Assembly (NCBI RefSeq): GCF_018424695.1 | Contig: NZ_QTNQ01000019.1 | Coordinates: 1 to 62,734, forward strand | DNA length: 62,734 nucleotides | From: Vannielia litorea | GTDB taxonomy: Bacteria; Pseudomonadota; Alphaproteobacteria; Rhodobacterales; Rhodobacteraceae | Reading direction: 5' to 3' | Part shown: positions 36,472 to 45,067 of the stretch, in pieces | Layout of the letters: each line of letters starts with the position of its first letter | Numbering within the stretch: the first letter of the stretch is position 1 | Program-made: the position numbers and the translations under genes | The notes under the pieces: generated by a model | Seen by the model: the letters and a program-made list of their open reading frames with translations, nothing else | What the model was told of the DNA's origin: nothing | The model's database searches: none

Positions 36472-37689
36472 ATGCTGCGCAATGAAGATTACGGCATCGA
36501 CTGGTCCTGGCATGATGCCGAGGGCCTGAGCCGGGTGGTGAACGTCTCGGGCACGATGACCTCGCTGGGCGGCTCGATCACCACCGAGCGCGTCGCGCGG
36601 GCCACCGCCGCCGCCATGCCGCGCTTCGTGAATATCCACGAGCTTCAGGCGCGCGCCTCCCAAACCATCGCCCGGCTCACCGGGGCTGAGGCCGGGTTTT
36701 TGACCGCCTCGGCAAGCGCCGGTATCTCGCTGGCCGTCGCAGGCTGCATCACCGGGCTCGATCCGGCCAAGGCCGAGGCGCTGCCGACCCGCCCCGGCGA
36801 CACCAATGGCGTGGCCGTACAGATGGGGCACCTCTGCGAATACGGCGCGCCCGTCAGCCAGGCCATCGCGCTGGCCGGGGGCGATCAGCGCATCGTCGGG
36901 CAATCCACCCTCACCCGCGACTACCAGCTCGAGGCCGCGCTCGACGGTTGCGCAGCGGCGCTCTACGTCGTCTCGCACCATGTCGTCGATTACGGGATGA
37001 TGCCGCTGGACACCTTCGTGCGCATCGCCCACGCCAAGGGCGTGCCGGTCATCGTCGATGCGGCCTCCGAATATGACCTCACCGGCATGCTCGCCACGGG
37101 CGCCGATATCGCCATCTATTCCGGCCACAAGTTTCTGGGCGGACCAACCTCGGGCATCGTGGCCGGTCGCAAGGCGCTGATCCGCGCCGCCTACCTGCAC
37201 AACACCGGGATCGGCCGCGGCATGAAGATCGGCAAGGAAAGCATGGCCGGTGCCATCGCCGCGATGGAGCAATGGATGGAGCGCGACCACGAGGCGATCC
37301 GGGCCGAAGAGACCCGCGCCCTGACGATCTGGGCCGAGGCGGTCGCGGGGCTGCCCGGCATCACGGCAAAACCCCTGCCCGACCCCACCAACAACCCGCT
37401 CGAACGTCTGCGCGTCTGGGCCGATCCGGCCCTCGCCCCGGCCTCTGCCGCGCAATTCGTCGTGGCCTTCGGCAAGCTCGATCCTCCGATCGTCGTGCGC
37501 GGGCATGAGGTCGAGAAAGGCTATTTCGACCTCGACCCGTGCAACCTGATGCCCGGGCAAGCCGAGCTGGTCCGAGATGCGCTCAAACCCGTGCTGACCG
37601 ACCCCGCCGCGGGTGCCATAGACGCACGCAGCGCGCTGGCCGGGGCCCGCAACGGCGGCACCGAATCCTACCTCACATGGCTCACCTGA
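36472..37689 (+). CDS. SelA-like PLP-dependent enzyme (DgaE/COG1921 type)
   Basis: A 405-residue PLP enzyme. Motifs include LSRVVNVSGTMTSLGGSIT, IARLTGAEAGFLTASASAG (phosphate-loop region), VIVDAASEYDLTGMLATGAD, and YSGHKFLGGPTSGIVAG with the likely PLP lysine. The family resembles L-seryl-tRNA(Sec) selenium transferase but includes enzymes for ammonia lyase or transaminase-type reactions on amino acids, such as D-glucosaminate-6-phosphate ammonia-lyase (DgaE). A selenocysteine role is unlikely, as no other sel gene is near. With RidA nearby, an enamine-forming lyase step is plausible. Confidence 0.82.
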   Translation: MLRNEDYGIDWSWHDAEGLSRVVNVSGTMTSLGGSITTERVARATAAAMPRFVNIHELQARASQTIARLTGAEAGFLTASASAGISLAVAGCITGLDPAKAEALPTRPGDTNGVAVQMGHLCEYGAPVSQAIALAGGDQRIVGQSTLTRDYQLEAALDGCAAALYVVSHHVVDYGMMPLDTFVRIAHAKGVPVIVDAASEYDLTGMLATGADIAIYSGHKFLGGPTSGIVAGRKALIRAAYLHNTGIGRGMKIGKESMAGAIAAMEQWMERDHEAIRAEETRALTIWAEAVAGLPGITAKPLPDPTNNPLERLRVWADPALAPASAAQFVVAFGKLDPPIVVRGHEVEKGYFDLDPCNLMPGQAELVRDALKPVLTDPAAGAIDARSALAGARNGGTESYLTWLT

Positions 37690-37920
37690 AGGGATGAGAC
37701 AGGGGGAGATCGATCCCTACGCAGCCTGAGCGGGCCGGTGCCTGCGCTGAAAGGGAGACCCGGACGGCGCGGGCCTTGGCGCCCTTGATGATCGACAGAT
37801 GCCGTTTTAGCGCAGGCCGCCTGAACCGGCCCGCAACGGTCAGCACCAGCGCAACGGTCCCTTCTGGCCAGGCCCGCAAGACCGATCTCGCCCCTTCTTC
37901 TTCGGGAGGTTCGGCGAAGG

Positions 37921-38850
37921 TCAATCCGAGAAACCGCGCCCGGGCTTGGAGATGCCTCGCAGGTTCTGCCTGGTGTGCTCCAGGAACGCCCTGGCCGTTG
38001 GCGAAATCGAGCGACCCGCCTGGTAGACCAGCCCGATACGACGCTTTGCGCCGAAATTCCCGACCGGGCGCTGCACCAATCGCTCCATCGGCAACACGGG
38101 TAGGGTCAGCGTGGGCAAAATGGTGATGCCAAGCCCCTCCGCCACCAATGCGCCCGCCGTGGCCAGATGCGCCACCTCAAAGCGGGGCGTCAGCGCAAGC
38201 CCGCCGCGCTGGCAGGCACCGTCCAGCAACTCTCGCACGCTGGTGCCGACCTCCATCGCGATGACCGGCATGGCCGTGAGTTCCGAAAGCGTGTAGCTGC
38301 GCTCTTCCATCAGCGGCCCATCCGGCGCACCGACGGCGACAAAGTGGTCATCGAGCAGCGGATGGAAGGCAAGGCGCATCCGGGCCGAGACGGTGCCAGC
38401 CGTAAAGCCGATATCGGCGCGCCCTGCCTCGATGGCCTCTATCACGTTGCCAGAAAGCGCATCGACGATCCGCAGATCGATCCCCGGGTGAGTCGCGGCG
38501 AAGCTCTTCAGAAGGCCCGGCAACAGGCCGGCGGTGACGGAGGGCAGCCCGGCGATGGTCAGCCTCCCCCGGCTGGCAGACAGGTGGGCGCCGAATTCCT
38601 CCATCACGTCCTCGGCGGTGTTCAGCATCCGCTCGGCCAGCCGTGCGAAGGCCTCCCCCGAGGCGGTCGGGGCAACGTTGCGGGTGTCACGATCAAACAG
38701 GCGCACATCCAACTGGCTTTCAAGCGCAGCGAGTTGGCGCGACAGGGCGGAAGGCGACATGCCCAGCGTTTCGGCAGCCGCCCGGAAAGCCCCCTGATCG
38801 GTCAAGGCACGAACGATCCGATAGTCGGTGAGCGATGGAGTGTTGCGCAT
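37921..38850 (-). CDS. LysR-family transcriptional regulator
   Basis: A 309-residue LysR regulator with the N-terminal helix-turn-helix (LTDQGAFRAAAETLGMSPSA LSRQLAALESQLDVRLFDR) and a substrate-binding domain in the rest. It is divergent from the TAXI transporter genes with 98 bases between, the standard arrangement for control of its neighbour. A TTCGC-N10-GCGAA repeat lies immediately before its start. Confidence 0.93.
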   Translation of the reverse strand: MRNTPSLTDYRIVRALTDQGAFRAAAETLGMSPSALSRQLAALESQLDVRLFDRDTRNVAPTASGEAFARLAERMLNTAEDVMEEFGAHLSASRGRLTIAGLPSVTAGLLPGLLKSFAATHPGIDLRIVDALSGNVIEAIEAGRADIGFTAGTVSARMRLAFHPLLDDHFVAVGAPDGPLMEERSYTLSELTAMPVIAMEVGTSVRELLDGACQRGGLALTPRFEVAHLATAGALVAEGLGITILPTLTLPVLPMERLVQRPVGNFGAKRRIGLVYQAGRSISPTARAFLEHTRQNLRGISKPGRGFSD

Positions 38851-38888
38851 TTCGCATCAATTATCGCGAACATAGCAATTCTAGCAAT
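38851..38888. promoter_or_regulatory. candidate LysR binding region between the LysR gene and TAXI genes
   Basis: TTCGC (38851-38855) and GCGAA (38866-38870) form an inverted repeat with a ten-base spacer, close to the T-N11-A geometry of LysR operators. TAGCAAT occurs twice after it (38873-38879 and 38882-38888). Both lie in the divergent promoter gap. Confidence 0.45.
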
Positions 38889-38948
38889 AGATAACCTGTG
38901 CCATGCTGCGCCCAGATCCCGCGCTGCGGGCACCAAGGGAGGATACTC

Positions 38949-39911
38949 ATGAAACATCTCGCCAAGGCCCTGCTGGGCGCAACCCTGCTTGCCGGTCCGC
39001 TGGCCGCGCAGGACCAGGACCTGCTGATCGGCTCCACCTCGGCCTCGTCCAGCCACTACGGCTATTTCGTCGCCGTCGGCCAGCTGATCAACGAAAACGC
39101 CGAAGGGCTGCGCGCTTCGGTTGTCGAAACCGGCGCCACGATGGACAACATCCGCCGCATGGCCCGCGATCAGGTGGACCTAGGGCTTGTCACAACCAAC
39201 GTCGCCCAGCACGCCGCTGCGGGCACCAATGCCTTCGACGGCAACCCGCAAGACCTGCGGCTGCTCTGGGTTTACACCGGCGCGCCGCAGAACGTGGTGA
39301 TGCGTGCTGACGCCGGCGTTTCCGATCTGTCGGGCCTGGAGGGCGTGCGTTTCAACCCCGGCATCAAGGGCTCAGCCACCGAGGCGACGACCGAAGCGGT
39401 GTTCAACACCCTCGGCCTGTCCGCCGATTACGTGCGCGGCTCCACCACCGATGTGGTGGGCATGATCAAGGACAACCGCGTGGCGGGCTACGTGAAGTCC
39501 GGCTCGGGCAACAAGCTCGACGGCTCAACGATGGACATCGCCACCTCGACGGATATTGCCATCCTCGGCCTCACCCCCGAGCAGGCCGATAAGCTCAGGG
39601 CCGAGATGCCGGATATCTCAGTGGTCGACATCCCTGAAGGCGCGGCAGACGGCGTTCCGGCCTACACCACCTGGAGCTTCGGCGTGGGCGTCGCGGCCCC
39701 GAGCACGATGGATGAAGACACCGCCTACAAGATCGTCAAGGCGATCATGGAGGACGAAACCGCACAGGCCAACGCCATGGCCAGCCTCAAGGGCGCAAAT
39801 CTGGCCGACATGACGCTGCAATTCGGCACCGTGCCGCTGCACCCCGGCGCGGCGCGCTGGTTTGAAGAGCAGGGCATCGAACTGCCCGCCAAACTGCAAC
39901 CCGCCGAGTAA
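38949..39911 (+). CDS. TAXI-family TRAP transporter solute receptor
   Basis: A 320-residue periplasmic receptor with a signal peptide (MKHLAKALLGATLLAGPLAA) and the TAXI start LLIGSTSASSSHYGYFVAVG. Later motifs are ETGATMDNIRRMARDQVDLG, FNPGIKGSATEATTEAVFNT LG and VRGSTTDVVGMIKDNRVAGY, all standard for TAXI receptors, which bind carboxylate ligands such as glutamate or 2-oxoglutarate in known cases. The ATG at 38949 follows the leader. It is nine bases before the permease gene. Confidence 0.93.
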   Translation: MKHLAKALLGATLLAGPLAAQDQDLLIGSTSASSSHYGYFVAVGQLINENAEGLRASVVETGATMDNIRRMARDQVDLGLVTTNVAQHAAAGTNAFDGNPQDLRLLWVYTGAPQNVVMRADAGVSDLSGLEGVRFNPGIKGSATEATTEAVFNTLGLSADYVRGSTTDVVGMIKDNRVAGYVKSGSGNKLDGSTMDIATSTDIAILGLTPEQADKLRAEMPDISVVDIPEGAADGVPAYTTWSFGVGVAAPSTMDEDTAYKIVKAIMEDETAQANAMASLKGANLADMTLQFGTVPLHPGAARWFEEQGIELPAKLQPAE

Positions 39912-39920
39912 GCGGGCGTC

Positions 39921-41780
39921 ATGACAGCCGAGCGCATCCAGAAGGGGCTGGCGATCCTCGTCGGCCTCTTCGTTCTCTACACCGCCGCGACCGGCCCGTT
40001 TGAAGGGCTGATCCAGCGGGCGCTGTTCCTCGCGCTCGTCGCCGCGCTCGGCTTCGCGCTCTACCCGCTGGGCGCGGGCAAGTCCTGGCGCCCTGTGGGG
40101 CTGGCGGTGGATCTTGCCCTCACCGCCGTCACCATGGCGGCCTGCGGTTACGTGGTGGTCAACTACGAGCGGATCATGACCGAGCTGCCCTGGGCCAAAG
40201 GGCTCGATATGGCGCTGACGGCGGGCCTCGTGCTTGCGGTGCTGGAGCTGGGGCGGCGCACGGTGGGGCTGATCTTTCCGGTGCTGGTCTGCCTCGGGCT
40301 TGGCTACGCGCTCTTCGGCAACCTGCTGCCCGGGCCGCTGCGCCACCGGGGCTTCGGCGTGGATTTCGTGACCGAAACCATCTTCCTCGGCGACCTCGGT
40401 ATCTGGGGCATGCTCACCGGCGTTGCCGCCACCGTCATCGCCGCCTTCGTGCTCTTCGGCGCGCTGCTGCTGCACACCGGCGGCGGGCAGGCCTTCATGG
40501 ACCTCGCGATGCGCCTTGGCGGGCGCCAGCCCGGCGGCGCGGCCAAGATCGCCACCATCGCCTCCGGTCTTTTCGGCATGATCTCGGGCTCTGCCGTGGC
40601 CAATGTGGCCACCACCGGCAACTTCACCATCCCGATGATGATCCGGCTGGGCTACCCGCGCCCCTTTGCCGCCGCCGTCGAAGCGGTGGCCTCCACCGGC
40701 GGGCAGATCGCCCCGCCGATCATGGGGGCGGCCGCCTTCGTGATGGCCGAAATCCTCGGTGTGCCCTACCTCACCATCATCGTCGGGGCGATCCTGCCCG
40801 CCGTGCTCTTCTACCTTTCGGTTTTCATGACGGTGCATTTCGTCGCGCTGCGCCGGGGCCTCGCCGTGGTGCCTGACTCCGAGATGCCCGACTGGACCAC
40901 CATCCTCGCCCCGCGCCGGGTGCTGCCGATCCTCGCCGCGCTCGGCGGGCTGGGCGTGGGCATCTGGCTGGGCCGCTCCATCGCCACCTCCGCCTTCTAC
41001 GGCATCCTCGGGCTGCTGGTGGCCTTCCTCGCCACCGAGGCCGGGCGGCTCTCGGCGCGGCAGATGGCGGGCAAGCTGATTGCCGGGCTGGAAGACGCGG
41101 GCAAGGGCATGGTCATCATCGGCGTGCTGCTGGCCGGAGCGCAGGTGCTGGTCTCGATGATCAACCTCACCGGCATCGGCGTTACGCTCTCCTCCCTGAT
41201 CGTCTCGATCGCGGGAGACAGCATCGTGCTCGTGGCCATCATCGTCGGCTTCGTCTGCCTGATCATGGGGATGGGCCTGCCGACCACCGCCGCCTACGTG
41301 CTGGTCGCCGCCGTGCTGGCCCCGGCGATGACGGCGGTGGGGGTGGACCCGCTGGCCGCCCATCTCTTCGTCTTCTACTTCGCCACCATCTCCGTCATCA
41401 CCCCACCGGTCTGCGTGGCAGTCTTCGTCGGCTCGGGCATCGCGGGCACCAACTGGCTGCCCGCCGCGGGCGAAGCGGTGCGGCTGGGCGCCGTCACCTA
41501 TATCGTGCCCTTCCTGCTGCTGCTCTATCCCGGCATGCTGCTGGGCGGCACCCCGCTCGACATTCTGGAGGCGATTGCCGCCGGTCTGGTGCTGGTCATC
41601 GCGGTGCCGGGGCTGCTGTCAGGCGCGCGGCTCTTTGGCCATCGGGCGCCCGATGTGGCGCTCTACGCCGCCATCATCGCGCTGGCCATCTACCCCCACC
41701 CCGTCACCCCCTTCATTGCGCTGGCGCTGCTGGCCGGCGCCTTCTTTGCCGGGCGCGCCAGGCGGGAGGCCATGGTATGA
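39921..41780 (+). CDS. TRAP transporter fused permease (TAXI type, small plus large subunit)
   Basis: A 619-residue membrane protein with about 16 hydrophobic segments, matching the fused DctQ-DctM permeases of TAXI systems. Motifs include SGSAVANVATTGNFTIPMMI, STGGQIAPPIMGAAAFVMAE, and MGLPTTAAYVLVAAVLAPAM, which are canonical TRAP large-subunit signatures. It pairs with the receptor and is coupled to the AtuA-like gene by ATGA. Confidence 0.95.
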   Translation: MTAERIQKGLAILVGLFVLYTAATGPFEGLIQRALFLALVAALGFALYPLGAGKSWRPVGLAVDLALTAVTMAACGYVVVNYERIMTELPWAKGLDMALTAGLVLAVLELGRRTVGLIFPVLVCLGLGYALFGNLLPGPLRHRGFGVDFVTETIFLGDLGIWGMLTGVAATVIAAFVLFGALLLHTGGGQAFMDLAMRLGGRQPGGAAKIATIASGLFGMISGSAVANVATTGNFTIPMMIRLGYPRPFAAAVEAVASTGGQIAPPIMGAAAFVMAEILGVPYLTIIVGAILPAVLFYLSVFMTVHFVALRRGLAVVPDSEMPDWTTILAPRRVLPILAALGGLGVGIWLGRSIATSAFYGILGLLVAFLATEAGRLSARQMAGKLIAGLEDAGKGMVIIGVLLAGAQVLVSMINLTGIGVTLSSLIVSIAGDSIVLVAIIVGFVCLIMGMGLPTTAAYVLVAAVLAPAMTAVGVDPLAAHLFVFYFATISVITPPVCVAVFVGSGIAGTNWLPAAGEAVRLGAVTYIVPFLLLLYPGMLLGGTPLDILEAIAAGLVLVIAVPGLLSGARLFGHRAPDVALYAAIIALAIYPHPVTPFIALALLAGAFFAGRARREAMV

Positions 41781-43120
41781 GCGTGGTTCGGATCGGCGCA
41801 GGCGCGGGCTTTCAGGGCGACAGGCTGGCCCCTGCGGTGGACCTGGCGGAGCGCGGCGCGCTGGATTACCTCGTGTTCGAATGCCTGGGCGAGCGCACCA
41901 TCGCGCTGGCCCAACAGGACCGGATCAGCCATCCGGAGGCGGGATATGACCCGTTGCTCGCGCGCCGCATGCGCGCGGTCCTGCCCGCCTGCCACAAGAA
42001 TGGCACGCGCATCATTACCAACATGGGTGCGGCCAACCCGCGTGGTGCGGCCAAACGCACCGCCGAAATCGCGCGTGAGCTGGGGTTGACCGACCTCAAG
42101 ATCGCCGCCGTCACAGGCGACGACGTGCTCGACCGGATCGGTGACTACATTCTGGACGAAACCGGCGAACCCGCCTCCGCGCTCTCCGAGCGGCTCGTTT
42201 CCGCCAACGCCTATGTTGGCATCGAGGGTCTGGTTTCGGCGCTGGAGGCGGGGGCCGACGTGGTGATCTGCGGTCGCGCCTCCGACCCGTCACTGTTTCT
42301 CGCGCCGCTTGTCCACGAGTTCGGCTGGGCGCGGGATGACTGGGCCCGGCTCGGGCGCGGCGTGCTCGTCGGCCACCTGCTGGAATGCGCCGCCCAGATC
42401 ACCGGAGGGTATTTTGCCGACCCCGGCGTCAAGGACGTGCCCGACCTCGCCCACGTCGGCAACCCGCTGGCCAGCGTCGATGCAGAGGGAAACGCCACGA
42501 TTACCAAGTTGCCGGGCACCGGCGGGCAAATCACCCGCGCCACCTGCATCGAGCAGATGCTCTACGAAATTCACGACCCGGCGCGCTATCTTCAGCCCGA
42601 CGTGATTGCCGACTTCTCCGGCGTCACCTTCGCCCAGACCGCGCCCGATTGCATCGCCGTCGCCGGTGCCCAGGGCCAGGCCGCCTCGGGCCTCCTCAAG
42701 GTGTCGGTCGGCTATCGTGATGGCTGGATGGGTGAAGGCCAGATCACCTATGCGGGGGCCAATTGCGTGGCACGGGGCACCCTGGCCATCGAGGTGGTGC
42801 GCGCGCGCCTGAAACCGCTGGAGACGCGGATTCACGAGGCACGCGGCGAATTGATCGGGCTGAACTCGGTGATCCCGGGAGCAGAGCCAGCCGCCGGGGT
42901 GCCCGAAGTGCGGATGCGCTATGCCGCCCGCTGTCAGGACGCCGAAGCCGCCCGGTGCGTGGGCGAGGAGGTCGAGGCGCTCTACCTCTCAGGGCCGGCC
43001 GGTGGCGGCGGGGCGCGCAGCCACCACCGCCCTGTTCTCGCAATCGGCTCCACGCTCATTCCGGCTGCCGAGGTCGTCGCAACGGTCAAGATGATGGAGG
43101 CCGAGGATGAAATTGCATGA
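41777..43120 (+). CDS. AtuA-like (DUF1446) acyclic terpene utilisation-family protein
   Basis: A 447-residue protein opening VVRIGAGAGFQGDRLAPAVD, then YLVFECLGERTIALAQQDR and NGTRIITNMGAANPRGAAKR, with DVVICGRASDPSLFLAPLVH EFGW later. This is the DUF1446 family, which includes AtuA of acyclic monoterpene degradation but also many uncharacterised relatives. The biochemical activity is not firmly established. The coupling with a TAXI transporter suggests use of an imported carboxylate rather than terpenes. It overlaps the next small gene by 14 bases. Confidence 0.85.
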   Translation: MSVVRIGAGAGFQGDRLAPAVDLAERGALDYLVFECLGERTIALAQQDRISHPEAGYDPLLARRMRAVLPACHKNGTRIITNMGAANPRGAAKRTAEIARELGLTDLKIAAVTGDDVLDRIGDYILDETGEPASALSERLVSANAYVGIEGLVSALEAGADVVICGRASDPSLFLAPLVHEFGWARDDWARLGRGVLVGHLLECAAQITGGYFADPGVKDVPDLAHVGNPLASVDAEGNATITKLPGTGGQITRATCIEQMLYEIHDPARYLQPDVIADFSGVTFAQTAPDCIAVAGAQGQAASGLLKVSVGYRDGWMGEGQITYAGANCVARGTLAIEVVRARLKPLETRIHEARGELIGLNSVIPGAEPAAGVPEVRMRYAARCQDAEAARCVGEEVEALYLSGPAGGGGARSHHRPVLAIGSTLIPAAEVVATVKMMEAEDEIA

Positions 43121-43421
43121 CATCGCCCATGGCCGCACCGGCGACAAGGGCGACATTTCCAACATCTCGGTCATCGCCCATGACCCGGCGCATTGGGCAT
43201 TGATCCGCGAGGTGGTCACGCCGGAGCGCGTGGCAGCACATTTCGGATGTTTCGCGCCGGAGGCGATCACGCGCTACGAACTGCCTGCACTGCATGCGCT
43301 CAACTTCGTGATCCGTGGCGCGCTGACCGGCGGCGTCACCCGCTCGCTGGCGCTGGACGCGCATGGCAAATGCCTTGCCTCGGTGTTGCTGGAGATGCGA
43401 ATACCGGACAGGGCTGGATGA
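43107..43421 (+). CDS. small AtuA-associated protein (ferredoxin-fold type)
   Basis: A 104-residue protein opening MKLHDIAHGRTGDKGDISNI SVIAHDP and continuing with FGCFAPEAITRYELPALHAL NFVIRGALTGGVTRSLALDA HGK. It matches the small ferredoxin-fold domain found fused to, or encoded beside, AtuA-like proteins. It overlaps the AtuA-like gene, so the two probably act as one complex. The activity is unknown. Confidence 0.82.
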   Translation: MKLHDIAHGRTGDKGDISNISVIAHDPAHWALIREVVTPERVAAHFGCFAPEAITRYELPALHALNFVIRGALTGGVTRSLALDAHGKCLASVLLEMRIPDRAG

Positions 43422-44013
43422 GGTTGACGCAAGCCGAAAGGGTGTTTCGCAACCGGGCTGCATCGCGCAGGCCAAAGATCGCCCTGTCGCCTCCGGGCCA
43501 AACCCCAGTCGAGAGACCTTGGCTCTGCGTTCTGACCCCAAGCCTGCCTGAGATCGGGAGAAAGGAACAAACGGTTTCACTCTCGCCCCTCCCGGCCAAG
43601 GTCATGTCCGTCAGTTGACCATGGAGCGCGTTGCCCGGCCCGCGATCTTCCGCAACCGCCGGCCGATGCCGCGCACGGGCGCTGGCACAAACAGCGACAG
43701 AACCACACTCAACGAACTTGGCTTCCGCCTGTCGGCCCTCGACCCTATCGAAGCCACCGGACCAAGCGCACCAGGCAGCCCGCCGTGCAAGCCGCCGACG
43801 TTGCCCCGGTGCCAAGCGACCCGCTGAGTCTCCATGGCGTTTCCAGTTGCGTTTGCGCCGCCGGGGTTTGGCATGTTTGCGCAAGGCGTCCCATGCCACC
43901 CAAGCGCGAACTTGCCCTTGGGTCATTCGCTCCGTAGAAGTCCCCCAGCCGTCGGTTCCGGCGCGCTGCCCTGCCCATGAGGCGATCCGAACCAACTTGA
44001 GGACCATTCTCCC
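43422..44013. other. 592-base region without a supported gene, upstream of nadA
   Basis: Both strands contain open frames but none has a recognised domain, a good start site, or typical codon pattern. Proline/arginine- and arginine/alanine-rich translations suggest non-coding sequence. A decayed gene cannot be ruled out. The nadA promoter should be near the right end. Confidence 0.4.
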
Positions 44014-45066
44014 TTGCTCGACCAGCTCGCGCTGCGCGCCGAACTCGCCGATCACTACGATCTCGCGCCTTCAACCGAAATCGCCACGGCCACATCCGAT
44101 CTCTACGCGCGGATGAGCCGGGTCGTCACGCCGCCCGACTGGGCGATTCATGCCCCCTACGTCGCGGCCATCAACCGGCTGAAGAAAGAGCGCGATGCGG
44201 TGATTCTCGCGCATAACTACATGACGCCCGAAATCTACCACGGCATCGCCGACGTGGTGGGCGACAGCCTGCAACTGGCGATCGAGGCCACGAAGGTCAA
44301 GGCGCAGGTGATCGTGCAATGCGGCGTGCACTTCATGGCCGAAACCTCCAAGATCCTGAACCCCGCCAAGACCGTCCTGATCCCCGACATGGAGGCCGGC
44401 TGCTCGCTGGCCGAGAGCATCACCGCCGAGGGCATTGCGGAGATGCGCCGCCAATATCCCGGCGCGCCGGTGGTGAGCTACGTGAACACCACCGCCGAGG
44501 TTAAGGCGGCCTCCGACATCTGCTGCACCTCTTCCAACGCCGCCCAGATCGTCGCCGCGCAGGAGAGCGACACGATCATCATGACGCCCGACAAGTACCT
44601 CGCGCAGAACGTGGCCAAACAGGTGCCACAGAAGCGCGTGGTCTGGTGGGACGGCGCCTGCATCGTCCACGAGCAATACACCGCCCGCGACCTGAGCGAC
44701 TTTCGCGGCTGGAACCCCGGCACCCGCATCATCGCCCACCCCGAGTGCCCGCCCGACGTGGTGGCCGAGGCCGATTTCTCCGGCTCCACCAGCGGCATCA
44801 TCGACTATGTCACGCGGGAGCAGCCGGAGAAGGCGATGCTGGTGACAGAATGCTCGATGGCTTCCAACATCGCCGACGCCTTGCCTGAGGTGGAGTTCGT
44901 CGGCCCCTGCAACATGTGCCCCTACATGAAGAAGATCACGCTGGAAAAGGTGCTGTGGTCGCTTCACAGCATGGAGGGCGCGGTGGAGGTCGAAGAGGCC
45001 GTGGCCGCGAAGGCCCGTGTGGCCGTGCAGCGGATGATCGACCTTTCGGCGCGGCTGGCCGGCTGA
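44014..45066 (+). CDS. nadA: quinolinate synthase NadA
   Basis: A 350-residue enzyme that condenses iminoaspartate with dihydroxyacetone phosphate to quinolinate using a 4Fe-4S cluster. Signatures include ILAHNYMTPEIYHGIADVVG DSLQLA, QCGVHFMAETSKILNP, IPDMEAGCSLAESI, SDICCTSSNA and CNMCPYMKKITLEK, with cluster cysteines in CGVHF, CCTSS and CNMCPY. The start is an unusual TTG at 44014, with AGGA about 11 bases upstream. Its 5' edge is therefore less certain, and ATG starts inside would lose N-terminal helices. It is the first of three NAD-pathway genes. Confidence 0.95.
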   Translation: MLDQLALRAELADHYDLAPSTEIATATSDLYARMSRVVTPPDWAIHAPYVAAINRLKKERDAVILAHNYMTPEIYHGIADVVGDSLQLAIEATKVKAQVIVQCGVHFMAETSKILNPAKTVLIPDMEAGCSLAESITAEGIAEMRRQYPGAPVVSYVNTTAEVKAASDICCTSSNAAQIVAAQESDTIIMTPDKYLAQNVAKQVPQKRVVWWDGACIVHEQYTARDLSDFRGWNPGTRIIAHPECPPDVVAEADFSGSTSGIIDYVTREQPEKAMLVTECSMASNIADALPEVEFVGPCNMCPYMKKITLEKVLWSLHSMEGAVEVEEAVAAKARVAVQRMIDLSARLAG

Positions 45067-45067
45067 G

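Noticed and set aside
36472..37689. SelA-like gene as true selenocysteine synthase
   Set aside because: No selB, selD or tRNA-Sec nearby; the gene is co-regulated with a catabolic importer, so a metabolic PLP-enzyme role is more likely.
39618..41363. 581-codon minus-strand frame opposite the TRAP genes
   Set aside because: His/Gly/Asp-rich low-complexity translation, opposite conserved TRAP proteins.
43336..44055. 239-codon minus-strand frame in the gap before nadA
   Set aside because: No domain, no ribosome binding site, Arg/Ala-rich throughout, overlaps the end of the AtuA-associated gene and the nadA start. Kept only as unexplained intergenic sequence.
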